Positions 44,905 through 54,360 of a stretch of DNA of 64,000 bases are shown here, in pieces. The stretch lies in NCBI RefSeq assembly GCF_000621965.1, contig NZ_JHWX01000013.1:1427-65426 (forward strand), read 5' to 3'. Numbering within the stretch: position 1 is the stretch's first letter; every line of letters begins with the position of its first letter. The stretch is from Methanobrevibacter wolinii SH. Lineage in GTDB: Archaea > Methanobacteriota > Methanobacteria > Methanobacteriales > Methanobacteriaceae. The notes under the pieces are model-generated. The model was not told the origin of the DNA. It saw only the letters and a list, made by a program, of their open reading frames with translations, and did no database searches. The position numbers and the translations under genes are program-made.

Positions 44905-46380
44905 ATGGTTGATTTTGAAGAAAAATTTAAAGAAGCAAATTCTCATTATGAAAATCATGAATTAGATGAAGCTTTAGAACTATATGAAGAATTATTTGAT
45001 AATGATTATAAAAAAGATGAAATTATTCCTGCAATGATTGACTTATATCTTGCAAAAGATGATTTTACTAAAGCAGATAAATATGTTGATCTTATGATTG
45101 AAAAAGATCCTAATGATTTAAGTGCATTAAGTATTAAATCATTTATTTTAACAAGTTCTAATAAGTTAGATGAAGCTTTAGATTATGCTGAAAAAATTAT
45201 TGATATTGATCCTAATGTTGAGGAAGGTTATCTTCTTAAAATTTCTATTTTACATCTTCAACATAAACAAGATGAAATTGAAGAATTTGTTGATGATTTA
45301 TTTGAAAATAATCCAGAAGTATTAGATGGTATTGAAGATTTAACTGGTTTAAAAGGTGAAGATTTAAAAACAGGTATTGTTCCTGAATTTGATGAAGATG
45401 CAGATGTTTGTGGACCAGATTGTGATCATGATCATGATAATCATAATGATTTAGATGAATTAAGTGATGAACAAATTGATGAATTATTAAAAGATTTATA
45501 TAAACAAATTGATGAAGAAGTTGAAACAGAAGTTGAAAGATATTTATATAAAGCAAATGGTGCATTAAGATTCCAAAAATTTGATGAAGCTTTAGATTTA
45601 ATTGATGAGGTATTAAAAATTGAGAATGATAATTTAGATGCATTATTATTAAAATCTACAATATTATTTAATCAAGCTAAATATGATGAAGCATTAAATA
45701 CTATTAATTCTGTAATTAAAAATTATCCTGATAATGTAGATGCAATAACATTTAAAGGATTTATATATCTTAATTTAGCTGATTTTAAAAATGCTGAATT
45801 AACATTTAAAGATGCACTTGATTTAAATGATGATGATTCTGATTTATGGAGACAATATTCATTTGCAGTTGCATCTTCTGGAGATATTAATCGTGCAATA
45901 GGTATAAATCAAAAATCTCTTAAAAAGTTCCCAGAAAATTCTAATTTATGGTTTGATAGATACATGTTTTTAACACAAGTTGATTCATTAAATAAAGCAA
46001 ATGATGCTTTAGAAAAATGTAGAGAATTAAATCCTAATCAATTAGATTATGAAGGTAATCCTGTATTTAATGATGTTGATTCTAAAAAAGACAGTATTGG
46101 GGAATCTACTGATTTAGAAAGTGATGAATTATCTAGAGAAGATGAAGATGTCACTGAACTTGATTTTAATGACTTAAATCCAGAAGATATTGAGTTATCT
46201 CCTGAAGAAGAAAGATTATTTAATTTATTATCTAAAGAAGGTTATGATTCTCAATCTGCAACTGAATTGGTTTTAGGTTCTTATCAAGAAGCATTAGCTG
46301 CTCATCCAGAACTTAAAGATGATGAAAAATTATTTAAAATAGTTGTAGATTTAGTTGAGGAGAAGATTAATAATAATTAA
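44905..46380 (+). CDS. TPR protein 7 with His/Asp/Cys cluster
   Basis: 491 aa. The N-terminal family module (FKEANSHYENHELDEALELY, IPAMIDLYLAKDDFTKADKY) is followed by an insertion CGPDCDHDHDNHND (about residues 169-182) that looks able to bind metal. A second TPR module (about 210-370) follows, ending in DLWRQYSFAVASSGDINRAI and NLWFDRYMFL. The acidic tail (about 390-490) closes with a helical LLSKEGYDSQSATELVLGSY segment and no TLDxFF motif. A good ribosome-binding site (GTGAGGAAG) precedes the start. Tandem DNA copies of its 3' end follow the stop. Confidence 0.83.
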   Translation: MVDFEEKFKEANSHYENHELDEALELYEELFDNDYKKDEIIPAMIDLYLAKDDFTKADKYVDLMIEKDPNDLSALSIKSFILTSSNKLDEALDYAEKIIDIDPNVEEGYLLKISILHLQHKQDEIEEFVDDLFENNPEVLDGIEDLTGLKGEDLKTGIVPEFDEDADVCGPDCDHDHDNHNDLDELSDEQIDELLKDLYKQIDEEVETEVERYLYKANGALRFQKFDEALDLIDEVLKIENDNLDALLLKSTILFNQAKYDEALNTINSVIKNYPDNVDAITFKGFIYLNLADFKNAELTFKDALDLNDDDSDLWRQYSFAVASSGDINRAIGINQKSLKKFPENSNLWFDRYMFLTQVDSLNKANDALEKCRELNPNQLDYEGNPVFNDVDSKKDSIGESTDLESDELSREDEDVTELDFNDLNPEDIELSPEEERLFNLLSKEGYDSQSATELVLGSYQEALAAHPELKDDEKLFKIVVDLVEEKINNN

Positions 46381-46530
46381 TTTTCTTAATTATATTTTTT
46401 TATAGAATATTCTTTTGAAGAGAAAATTTATAATAATTGTTTTTTTTTAATTATATTTTTTTATAGAATATTCTTTTGAAGAGAAAATTTATAATAATTG
46501 TTTTTTTTTAATTATATTTTTTTATAAGAT
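46381..46530 (+). repeat. Tandem 61-bp repeat downstream of TPR gene 7
   Basis: AATTATATTTTTTTATAGAA begins near 46388, 46449 and 46510, separated by TTGAAGAGAAAATTTATAAT blocks. The latter resemble the gene's own last codons (GAGGAGAAGATTAATAAT), so the coding end appears to have been duplicated outward. The remaining part up to 46932 is AT-rich and presumably holds the adhesin promoter (TATATATAATATA near 46911). Confidence 0.7.
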
Positions 46531-46932
46531 ATTTTTTATTTTTTAATCAATTTGGTGGTTTTAAGCAGTAGTATTAAAAAATATATTAAAGTAAAATTAG
46601 ATAAAAAACTTTAAAAATTATTTAAAGTTTAAATTTTATTTTTTTTTTTAAAAACGTATTTCTATTTTTTTAGATTTAAAGTAGATATAATGATTATAAA
46701 ACTATTTTTTGTTTAAATTTTATTTAATAACTTCAATTTTTCTAAATTTATTTATTTTCAAGTTTTAAGTAAATTATATATTAAATTATATATAACTTTA
46801 ATGGGATTATAGATTTTAGTTCATTTTTTATAAACTATTTTGCATTGTTCGAATAAAAAATTTTATATATTTTTATTAACATACTGTTCATTGTCAATCT
46901 ATGTTATATTCATATATATAATATAAATTGAT

Positions 46933-49500
46933 GTGTTTGGGGGTTATATTATTAAAGAAATTAATAGGAAATTAATATTATTTTTTTCATGTTTTTTAAT
47001 AATATTATTTATAAGTTCAGTTAGTGCAGTAGATAGTAATTCTACAGATTCACTAGATAATCAAGATTTATCTGTTTTTCAGGATAACGATGATTTATAT
47101 ATTTCTGAAAACAGTATAAATACTTCGAATAATAAAAATCAAGTATCTATCTTGAAAAGTTCGGGTCATAAATCTTTTACAGATTTACAGAATTTAATTG
47201 ATTCTAATAAGAATGGAACAATTGATTTAAATTCTGATTATATTTATAATGATAATGATAATAAGAATGGTATTTTAATTATTAATAAATCTATTATTAT
47301 TAATGGAAATAACCATATTATTAATGCAAATAATCATTATATTGTTTTTAATGTATCTTTATCTACAGTTAAATTAAATAATATACATTTAACTAATGGT
47401 TATGAAGATAAGAATACTATTGAGGGATTAGTGGAAATTAATAAGTCTAATGCTACTTTCATAAATTCAAGTTTTTCAAATACTAAAGGAAGAATTTTTT
47501 ATTCATATAACTCAAATTTTACTTTAAATAAATGTAAGGTTATAAATATTTCTCAAGCTTATCTTGATAATCTAAATAACCAATTTAGTTGTTTAGCATT
47601 ATTCTCTTCACATTCTAATATTTCAATTAATAATACATTATTTAAAGATATTGGTGAAGGAATATATTCTGGTTCAATCTTTAGTAATTATGATAATTTT
47701 ACTATAGATAATTCTAACTTTACTAATTCAAGTTCTATTGATAAAGGTGGAGCGTTGTATATAATAGCTGGTGATGCAGTTATCTCTAATTGTAATTTTG
47801 ATAATTGTAGTTCTAGAAAAGGTGGAGGAGCTATTATTACAAATAAAGAAAGAAATATAATTATTAAAAATTCTAGATTTAATAATAATTATTTAAATTC
47901 TGATTCTCCTAGGTATTCTTTTGTTGGAAAAGGAGGAGCTTGTGATTTTGGTGATTCTAATGTTACAGTTATGGATTCAAAATTTAATAATAACTCCGCT
48001 AATCTTGGAGGCGCAATCTTTTTTGAAAATAAAAATGTATATAATAATAATGTTTTAAATATTAAAGATTGCGATTTTAATAATAATAATGCTATTTATG
48101 GCGGATCTATTTATTGTTTGTATAATTATTTAACAAATGTAAATAATTCCAAATTTAATAATGGCATTTCTTACTTTGGTGGAGCTATTACTTGTGCTGG
48201 AGGTAATTTAACTGTAAATAACAGTGAATTTAAAAATGGTAAATCTAAATTTGGTGGTGCAATAGTTACAGATAAAAATTTAACAATAGCAAACTCTAAA
48301 TTTAGTAATAATCATGCTAATGTTGGTAATGATATTGCAAGGTTTAATTCAACTTTTAATTTAATAAATACAAGTGCTAATATTTATACATTTGATAATT
48401 TATTACATACTACAGGAGATAATTATAGAAATGTTTCTATAAACGATACATCTAATGGTTTTTGTTCTGAAGCTGTTATTCATCAGCCTCATAATGGACA
48501 AGAATATTTTGTATATGATACTAGTATTTTTTATAATAAGTTAAACAATAAACCAATTAGTGAATACCTTAAAATATTATTATATAAATATTATTTTAAA
48601 TCTAATTTAACAGCTTTTGAACTTCAAAAAGTCGTCTGGGCATTTTCTGAGTATCAATATGAGAATATTGATATATATAGAGATATTATTGTAAATGATA
48701 AAATTAAGCAAGTCGTTAAAGATGTTATTGGAATTTATAATGGTGGATTTAGAGTTCCTGATTATGGTGCTACAGATATCCTTGATAATGGTTCTGTAAG
48801 AGTCTATCAATTTGCTAGTTTATTTTCTCCATTTTCTCAGAATTTGTTAGATTTTAAATTTACTTATATTGATAATGTTTTACCCGATTTTAATGTAGAA
48901 AAACTAGCATTAAATAAAACCGTTGAACTTAATAATCAAGCTAGTTTCAATATTGTTGTTAGAAATAATGGAACTATAATGTTAAATAATATAGCTATAT
49001 TTGAAAACAATTATGACGGTCTTGTATATGACAGTTGGAAACCTATAAATGGTGTTTGGATTTTTAATGGTGATGATGATAAACATTCATGGTTATTAAA
49101 AAATTTAGGTATTAATCAAACTGCAATTATTGAAGTTACTTTTAATACTACAAAAATTGGTAACTTTACTAATGTTGTATTTGTAAAATCTAATGAAACC
49201 ACTAATAAAACAGCAAATTCTTCTATTGAAGTTGTAAAACCAAAACATCATAATAATGAAACTGTTAATAATACAAATAGTTCTAATAATAAAACTATTA
49301 ATAATAATGGTTCTAATAATAAGACTATTAATTATAAAAATAATACAAGAACAATTTCAAATTCAGTTTATAATTTTACTAATAATAAAGGAGCGGCTAT
49401 TGCTAAAGCAGTTGGTACTCCTGCAACAGGTAATCCAATAAGTATTATATTATTAGCATTAATATTACTTGGTTTAATTTCAATTAAACATAAAAAATAA
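46933..49500 (+). CDS. Adhesin-like surface protein with beta-helix, thioester-like and DUF11 domains
   Basis: About 855 aa. A signal peptide (LILFFSCFLIILFISSVSAVD) is followed by a right-handed beta-helix region (about 110-490) of Asn-rich repeats such as GGAIxxxxNxxVNNSEFKNN. Residues about 500-640 resemble a Cys-Gln thioester adhesin domain (C511 in NGFCSEAV, Q565 in ELQKVVWAF). About 655-770 is a DUF11 repeat, then an Asn/Thr linker, and the end TPATGNPISIILLALILLGL with a KHKK tail, an LPxTG-like sorting signal or anchor. No ATG lies in frame at the 5' end: GTG 46933 lacks a ribosome-binding site, whereas GGGGGT (46939-46944) points to an ATT near 46951. Probably a cell-surface adhesin. 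Confidence 0.88.
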   Translation: MFGGYIIKEINRKLILFFSCFLIILFISSVSAVDSNSTDSLDNQDLSVFQDNDDLYISENSINTSNNKNQVSILKSSGHKSFTDLQNLIDSNKNGTIDLNSDYIYNDNDNKNGILIINKSIIINGNNHIINANNHYIVFNVSLSTVKLNNIHLTNGYEDKNTIEGLVEINKSNATFINSSFSNTKGRIFYSYNSNFTLNKCKVINISQAYLDNLNNQFSCLALFSSHSNISINNTLFKDIGEGIYSGSIFSNYDNFTIDNSNFTNSSSIDKGGALYIIAGDAVISNCNFDNCSSRKGGGAIITNKERNIIIKNSRFNNNYLNSDSPRYSFVGKGGACDFGDSNVTVMDSKFNNNSANLGGAIFFENKNVYNNNVLNIKDCDFNNNNAIYGGSIYCLYNYLTNVNNSKFNNGISYFGGAITCAGGNLTVNNSEFKNGKSKFGGAIVTDKNLTIANSKFSNNHANVGNDIARFNSTFNLINTSANIYTFDNLLHTTGDNYRNVSINDTSNGFCSEAVIHQPHNGQEYFVYDTSIFYNKLNNKPISEYLKILLYKYYFKSNLTAFELQKVVWAFSEYQYENIDIYRDIIVNDKIKQVVKDVIGIYNGGFRVPDYGATDILDNGSVRVYQFASLFSPFSQNLLDFKFTYIDNVLPDFNVEKLALNKTVELNNQASFNIVVRNNGTIMLNNIAIFENNYDGLVYDSWKPINGVWIFNGDDDKHSWLLKNLGINQTAIIEVTFNTTKIGNFTNVVFVKSNETTNKTANSSIEVVKPKHHNNETVNNTNSSNNKTINNNGSNNKTINYKNNTRTISNSVYNFTNNKGAAIAKAVGTPATGNPISIILLALILLGLISIKHKK

Positions 49501-49849
49501 TATTAAAAAATTTCATATTTAAATTTTTATTTTATTTGAAAAAATTATATTTATAATTAAAATATATTAATATTAAAATTATATTATTTAATTTTTTTAA
49601 TTTTTTTATTTTTTTTTTAATAATAAATTTCTATTTTTTTAGAATATTTCTATATAAATCTTTATTTTTGATTGTAATGATTATTTTTTATTTAGAGATT
49701 TTAGAAGATTAAACTTTTAACTTATTTTAGTTTTAGGATATAGTCATGTTTTAATAGCTTATATTTTTTATAATTTTATTTTTTATTTTTTATTTTAATT
49801 TAGTTTTTTTACTAAAATTTTAATTATAATAATATTCAAAATATTTTTT
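49501..49849. other. AT-rich gap after the adhesin gene
   Basis: 349 bp with several poly-T runs near 49590-49620, likely terminator sequence. No gene or repeat copy. Confidence 0.3.
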
Positions 49850-51112
49850 ATGAAATATGATATTGCAATAATTGGTGGAGGACCTAGTGGAATTTTAGCA
49901 GGAATTAAAGCAGCTAATTATAATCCTAATATTAATGTTCTTATTATAGAAAAAAATAGTAAATTAGGTAAGAAATTAAGTATTACTGGTCAAGGACGTT
50001 GTAATATTACAAATAATTCACCAATTCGTGAAACACTTAAAAAATATAGTAAAAAAGATAGTAAATTTATTAAACATGCTTTTTATTCATTTAAAAACAA
50101 TGAACTTCTAGATATTTTTAGAAATAAGGGACTTGAATTTAAAGTTGAAGATAATAATCGCGTTTTTCCAATTACTAATAATGCAGAATCTGTTATTAAT
50201 ATTTTAAATGAATATATTTTAGATTTAAATATAGATCTTAAATTAAATAATGAAGTTTTAGATGTTTTAAATAATGATGATGAATTTTTAATAAAAACAG
50301 ATAAAAATGATTATATTTCTAAAAAATTAATTATTTCTACTGGTGGAATAACTTATCCATATACTGGTTCTACTGGTGATGGTTATAAATTTGCTAAGAC
50401 TTTAGGTCATTCTATAGAAACAATTAAACCAGGTTTATTTCCATTTATTGTAAATGATTCAAATTTAACTTCTCTTAGTGGATTAAGTTTTAAAAATATA
50501 AAAACTTCATTCAAATATGATAATAAAACTATTGAAGAAAAAGGAGATTTACTTATTTCTAATAATGGTATTACTGGGCCAGCTATAATTAATATAAGTA
50601 GGGAATTTATAAAATTAGAAGATTATGATTTATTATTTAATAAAAAAAATTTTAAAAAAGAAACAATATTCATTGATTTTATTCCTAGTTTAAATAGAGA
50701 AGAAATTAAAAAAGACTTTATTAAAAATTCAAAAACAAAAAAAGAGGTTCATAATTATCTTAGAAAATATTTACCAAATAAATTTACCTTTTACTTCTTA
50801 AATAAACTTAATATAAATTTAAATACTAAAATGAATAATCTTAATAAATCAAATCGTAATAAAATTATTGAAAATCTTAAAAATTTTCCAATTGAAGTTG
50901 ATGGTATTATTGATAAAGCAGGATTTGTTACTGTAGGTGGAATATCTTTAAATGAAATTAATCCAAAAACTATGGAATCTAATATAATCCCAGGACTTTA
51001 TTTTGCTGGAGAGATTTTAGATATTTGCGGTCCTACTGGAGGATATAACTTACAAATAGCATTTACAACAGGTAGTTTAGCTGGAGAATCTGCAAGTAAA
51101 TCAATTAAATAA
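49850..51112 (+). CDS. HI0933-family NAD(P)/FAD-dependent flavoprotein
   Basis: 420 aa. The N-terminal FAD-binding dinucleotide motif IAIIGGGPSGILAGIKAA is followed by the family's diagnostic KLGKKLSITGQGRCNITN (about residues 42-59). GGITYPYTGSTGDGYKFAKT and the C-terminal AGEILDICGPTGGYNLQIAFTTG complete the HI0933/BaiN-type pattern. Members are oxidoreductases of mostly unknown substrate. The gene is monocistronic, with a weak ribosome-binding site. Confident of the family; the reaction is unknown. Confidence 0.92.
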   Translation: MKYDIAIIGGGPSGILAGIKAANYNPNINVLIIEKNSKLGKKLSITGQGRCNITNNSPIRETLKKYSKKDSKFIKHAFYSFKNNELLDIFRNKGLEFKVEDNNRVFPITNNAESVINILNEYILDLNIDLKLNNEVLDVLNNDDEFLIKTDKNDYISKKLIISTGGITYPYTGSTGDGYKFAKTLGHSIETIKPGLFPFIVNDSNLTSLSGLSFKNIKTSFKYDNKTIEEKGDLLISNNGITGPAIINISREFIKLEDYDLLFNKKNFKKETIFIDFIPSLNREEIKKDFIKNSKTKKEVHNYLRKYLPNKFTFYFLNKLNINLNTKMNNLNKSNRNKIIENLKNFPIEVDGIIDKAGFVTVGGISLNEINPKTMESNIIPGLYFAGEILDICGPTGGYNLQIAFTTGSLAGESASKSIK

Positions 51113-51354
51113 TTTTATTAAAAACTTAAATTTTTAATTTAAAAATAGATGTTTTTTAGGTTTTAGTTTTTATGGTATTTTTAGTTTAAAGATAAATGTT
51201 TTTAAAAGATTTAATTTTTAAATAATCATGCTTTCACAGATTATTATAAAATTAGTTTAAATTTTATTGATTTGATATTTATTTAAAATTAGTAATTTTT
51301 AATTTTTTTGATGTTTTATTGTATATTTAAAAATTAAAATATAGATAATGAATT

Positions 51355-51600
51355 TTAATCATCATCTATTTTTACACCCATTTTACCTGCCATTCTACCA
51401 AGTAAGAGAGTTACAACTACTGCAATAACAGTTACTGCTATAGCATAGAAAAGCATACCATTAAGTTCACTTCCTGCAGGCATGAAAGTTTGTATTAATT
51501 TAGAAATAGCACTGTTCCATGCTAAACCTGCAACTAATGCAAATGCGGTAGTTATTAATGTAATCATTGTTTTTATAACTTCTTTTCCTACATCAGACAT
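51355..51600 (-). CDS. DUF5654 family small membrane protein
   Basis: 81 aa with two hydrophobic helices (about residues 9-28 and 49-68, the second YAIAVTVIAVVVTLLLGRM) joined by a short loop containing AWNSAISKLIQTFMP. This matches the DUF5654 pattern found in archaea and some bacteria; the function is unknown. AAGGAG lies 8 nt before the ATG, a strong ribosome-binding site, and its codons look better adapted than those of its neighbours, so it may be well expressed. It is convergent with the flavoprotein gene. Confidence 0.8.
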   Translation of the reverse strand: MSDVGKEVIKTMITLITTAFALVAGLAWNSAISKLIQTFMPAGSELNGMLFYAIAVTVIAVVVTLLLGRMAGKMGVKIDDD

Positions 51601-51920
51601 TATTTTTTCTCCTTATTTTTTTTAAAGTAATTGAAAATAGTTTTTAATATACTTAATCTATTTTATGAAATATTAATATTCATTTTAAAAATAGTTCATT
51701 TAATATTAAAAACTTATAACTACTTGTTTATTTGTTTTGTTTTTTATTATATATATACTATATTTTTAAAATCTATAATTAAACATAGTATTTTTATATA
51801 TTATTATTTTAAAATTCTTTAGTTTATCTTTTAAAATAAGAAAATTTAACTTTAAATAAAAGTAACATTAATTATTGAATAAATATAAAGTATATATTAT
51901 AAAAATTTAAATTATTATTT

Positions 51921-52016
51921 AGTCTTGTTGAAATCTTGGAATGAAATTTAATTTTTAAATTAAAAATAATGGTTTAAAAACTTAAATTTTTAAGTAAAAC
52001 TTTTTTCAACATAATT
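51921..52016. repeat. MITE-like dispersed repeat, copy 10, with perfect 8-bp duplication
   Basis: AGTCTTGTTGAAA to TTTCAACATAATT, flanked by TATTATTT at 51913-51920 and 52017-52024. The interior is diverged and contains AT palindromes. It ends 35 bp upstream of the cbiC start, that is, in its leader or promoter. Nothing else was identified in 51601-52050. Confidence 0.75.
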
Positions 52017-52050
52017 TATTATTTAGTATTTAAATAAAGATGTGATAAAA

Positions 52051-52698
52051 ATGTTTATGGGAGCATCTACAGAGCAAGGAATGGATATTGCAACAAAAAG
52101 TAGGGAAATTATTCGTTCACTTATAGGTGATGATACAAAGGATATGACTCCTGCTGAAAGAGATATTGTTGAACGTGTAGTTCACTCAACTGCAGACCCA
52201 GAATATAGTAAAATTATATCAATAAGTCCAAATTTTGTTGATATAAGTATTAAAGCACTTAAGAATAATGAAGATATACTTACAGATATTAATATGGTTA
52301 AAGTAGGTATTACTCAATATGATGGTAATGTTTATTCTTATATTAAAGATGATAATGTAAGAGAATATGCAAAAAATAAACAAATTACAAGAGCTGCTGC
52401 TGCAATAGAATATGCTGCTAAAGAAGACTTTGAAGGAATAATTGTAATTGGAAATGCACCAACATCTCTTTTTAAATCAATTGAACTTGTAGAAAATGGA
52501 GAATTAAATGCAAAATCAATTGTTGGAGTTCCTGTAGGTTTTGTAAAAGCTGCAGATTCAAAAGAAGCTCTTTCAAAAACAAACATTCCTCATGTGATTA
52601 CTCGTGGTCCTAAAGGAGGAACACCTGTTGCTGTAGCATGTGTTAATAGTTTAATTTCAACTATGAAAAATGAAAATTATTATCAAATTAAAGATTAA
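52051..52698 (+). CDS. cbiC: Cobalt-precorrin-8 methylmutase
   Basis: 215 aa. Moves the C-11 methyl group to C-12 to make cobyrinate in corrinoid synthesis; methanogens need corrinoid cofactors for methyl transfer. Typical segments are IVERVVHSTADPEYS (catalytic His near residue 49), ITRAAAAIEYA, IVIGNAPTSLFKSIEL and GVPVGFVKAADSKEAL. The frame extends upstream to GTG 52042, but TGTGATAAAA is the ribosome-binding site for ATG 52051. It is followed by hemL after 68 bp in the same direction, which groups two tetrapyrrole steps. A MITE lies directly upstream. Confidence 0.94.
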   Translation: MFMGASTEQGMDIATKSREIIRSLIGDDTKDMTPAERDIVERVVHSTADPEYSKIISISPNFVDISIKALKNNEDILTDINMVKVGITQYDGNVYSYIKDDNVREYAKNKQITRAAAAIEYAAKEDFEGIIVIGNAPTSLFKSIELVENGELNAKSIVGVPVGFVKAADSKEALSKTNIPHVITRGPKGGTPVAVACVNSLISTMKNENYYQIKD

Positions 52699-52766
52699 AT
52701 TTTTATATAATTAAGTAAATTATCAATTTTAATATAATAATTAAATTAAATAACTGATGTGATATT

Positions 52767-54035
52767 ATGAATTCAAAAGATTTATACGAATTAGCTAAAG
52801 AATGTATGCCTGGTGGAGTAAATTCTCCTGTAAGAGCATATGAACCTTATCCATTTTTTGTAAAAAAAGGACATGGGTCAAAAATATATGATGAAGAGGG
52901 AAATGTTTATATTGATCATTGTCTTGCTTATGGTCCATTGATTCTTGGCCATGCAAATAGTGTTTTAAATCATGCAATAGAACAACAATTAAAATTAGGT
53001 AATGATTTTGGTGCACCTCATGTAAAAGAGATTGAACTTGCTCGTGAAGTAATTGATAGAGTACCTTGTGCTGAAATGGTAAGATTCTGTAATTCTGGAA
53101 CAGAAGCTACAATGAGTGCAATTAGACTTGCAAGAGGTTTTACTGGTAAAAATAAAATTATTAAATTTGAAGGAGCATATCATGGAGCACATGATTATGT
53201 ACTTGTAAAATCAGGTTCTGGAGGAGCATGTAAACCTGATTCTCTTGGAATTCCTGAAGAAACAACTGTAAACACATTATCTTGTCCATATAATGATGAA
53301 GATGCTTTAACTGATTTAATTGTAAAAAATGAAGATGATATTGCTGCAGTTATTATTGAACCTGTAATGGGAAATATTGGTTGTGTTGTACCTGATGAAG
53401 GTTTCCTTGAATTTGTACGTGAGATTACAAGAGAAAAAGGTATTTTATTAATATTTGATGAGGTTATTACTGGATTTAGAATAGCACGTGGTGGTGCTCA
53501 AGAGTATTTTGATATTAAACCAGATCTTGCAACTTTTGCTAAAATTTTAGCAGGAGGATTCCCAATTGGTGCTATTGCTGGACGTAGAGATATTATGGAA
53601 ATGTTTGCTCCATCTGGACCTATTTATCAAGCAGGAACACTTAGTGGTAATCCAATAAGTATGGCTGCAGGTATTGCTACTATGAAACAGTTAGATTATA
53701 ATTTTTATAATGATCTTAATAGTAAAGGTCAAGATTTAAGAGAATCAATATCTGATACTGTTGAGGATTTAAATCTTAATGTTCAACCTGTTGGAATAGG
53801 ATCTATGTTCCAAATTTATTTCAATCCTAATGAGGTACATAATTATCTTGATGCTCAAAAATCAGATACTAAACGTTTTAATGTATACTTTAAAGAATTA
53901 CTTAAACAAAATGTCTTTATACCACCTAGTCAATTTGAATGTAACTTTATTTCAATTAAACATACTGATGAAGATTTAGAAAAAACTGCAGATGCAATTG
54001 AAAATGCTCTTAAAGTTGCATATGAACTAGATTAA
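52767..54035 (+). CDS. hemL: Glutamate-1-semialdehyde 2,1-aminomutase
   Basis: 422 aa. A PLP enzyme that makes 5-aminolevulinate, the first dedicated tetrapyrrole precursor, by the C5 route. The PLP lysine is K259 ([15 protein letters not shown]), preceded by the cofactor aspartate in [12 protein letters not shown] and by [15 protein letters not shown]. The N-terminus [18 protein letters not shown] is diagnostic. GATGTGATATT is the ribosome-binding site. It is transcribed with cbiC, placing the first and a late step of corrinoid synthesis together. A T-rich periodic array follows the stop. Confidence 0.96.
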   Translation: MNSKDLYELAKECMPGGVNSPVRAYEPYPFFVKKGHGSKIYDEEGNVYIDHCLAYGPLILGHANSVLNHAIEQQLKLGNDFGAPHVKEIELAREVIDRVPCAEMVRFCNSGTEATMSAIRLARGFTGKNKIIKFEGAYHGAHDYVLVKSGSGGACKPDSLGIPEETTVNTLSCPYNDEDALTDLIVKNEDDIAAVIIEPVMGNIGCVVPDEGFLEFVREITREKGILLIFDEVITGFRIARGGAQEYFDIKPDLATFAKILAGGFPIGAIAGRRDIMEMFAPSGPIYQAGTLSGNPISMAAGIATMKQLDYNFYNDLNSKGQDLRESISDTVEDLNLNVQPVGIGSMFQIYFNPNEVHNYLDAQKSDTKRFNVYFKELLKQNVFIPPSQFECNFISIKHTDEDLEKTADAIENALKVAYELD

Positions 54036-54069
54036 TTCATTTCTCTCTTTTTTTTATTTTTTTAAATAT

Positions 54070-54310
54070 TTTAAAGTTTTTATAAGTTTAGTTTTTTTAA
54101 GTGTTTTTAAAGTATTTTAAGCTTTTTTGTAAGTTTAGTTTTTTTTTATTTTCTAAAACAATTTAAAACATTTTATAAGAATAAGCATTTTATAGTTTTA
54201 AATATGTTTTTTTAGTTTTTTTATAAAAATAAGCTTTTTTTAATCTCTAAATATATTTAAAATTTTTTCATGAAAATAAGTTTTTTTATTAAAATAAGTT
54301 TTTGATTTAA
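54070..54310 (+). repeat. Degenerate T-rich array, period about 48 bp, after hemL
   Basis: Five copies of a T-run plus TATAAGT-like block, with the AAG landmark at about 54084, 54131, 54183, 54231 and 54278 (steps 47, 52, 48, 47). Copies diverge strongly. It is U-rich in the hemL transcript, so probably a terminator region as well. Confidence 0.5.
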
Positions 54311-54360
54311 ATTTAGAGTTTGTAAATAAATTGTAGGATAAAGAAGTTAAATTTAACTTT

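Noticed and set aside
45245-45643. 132-residue minus-strand open frame rich in Leu, His and Ile
   Set aside because: It lies wholly inside TPR gene 7, is antisense to its low-complexity coding sequence and has no ribosome-binding site or family match.
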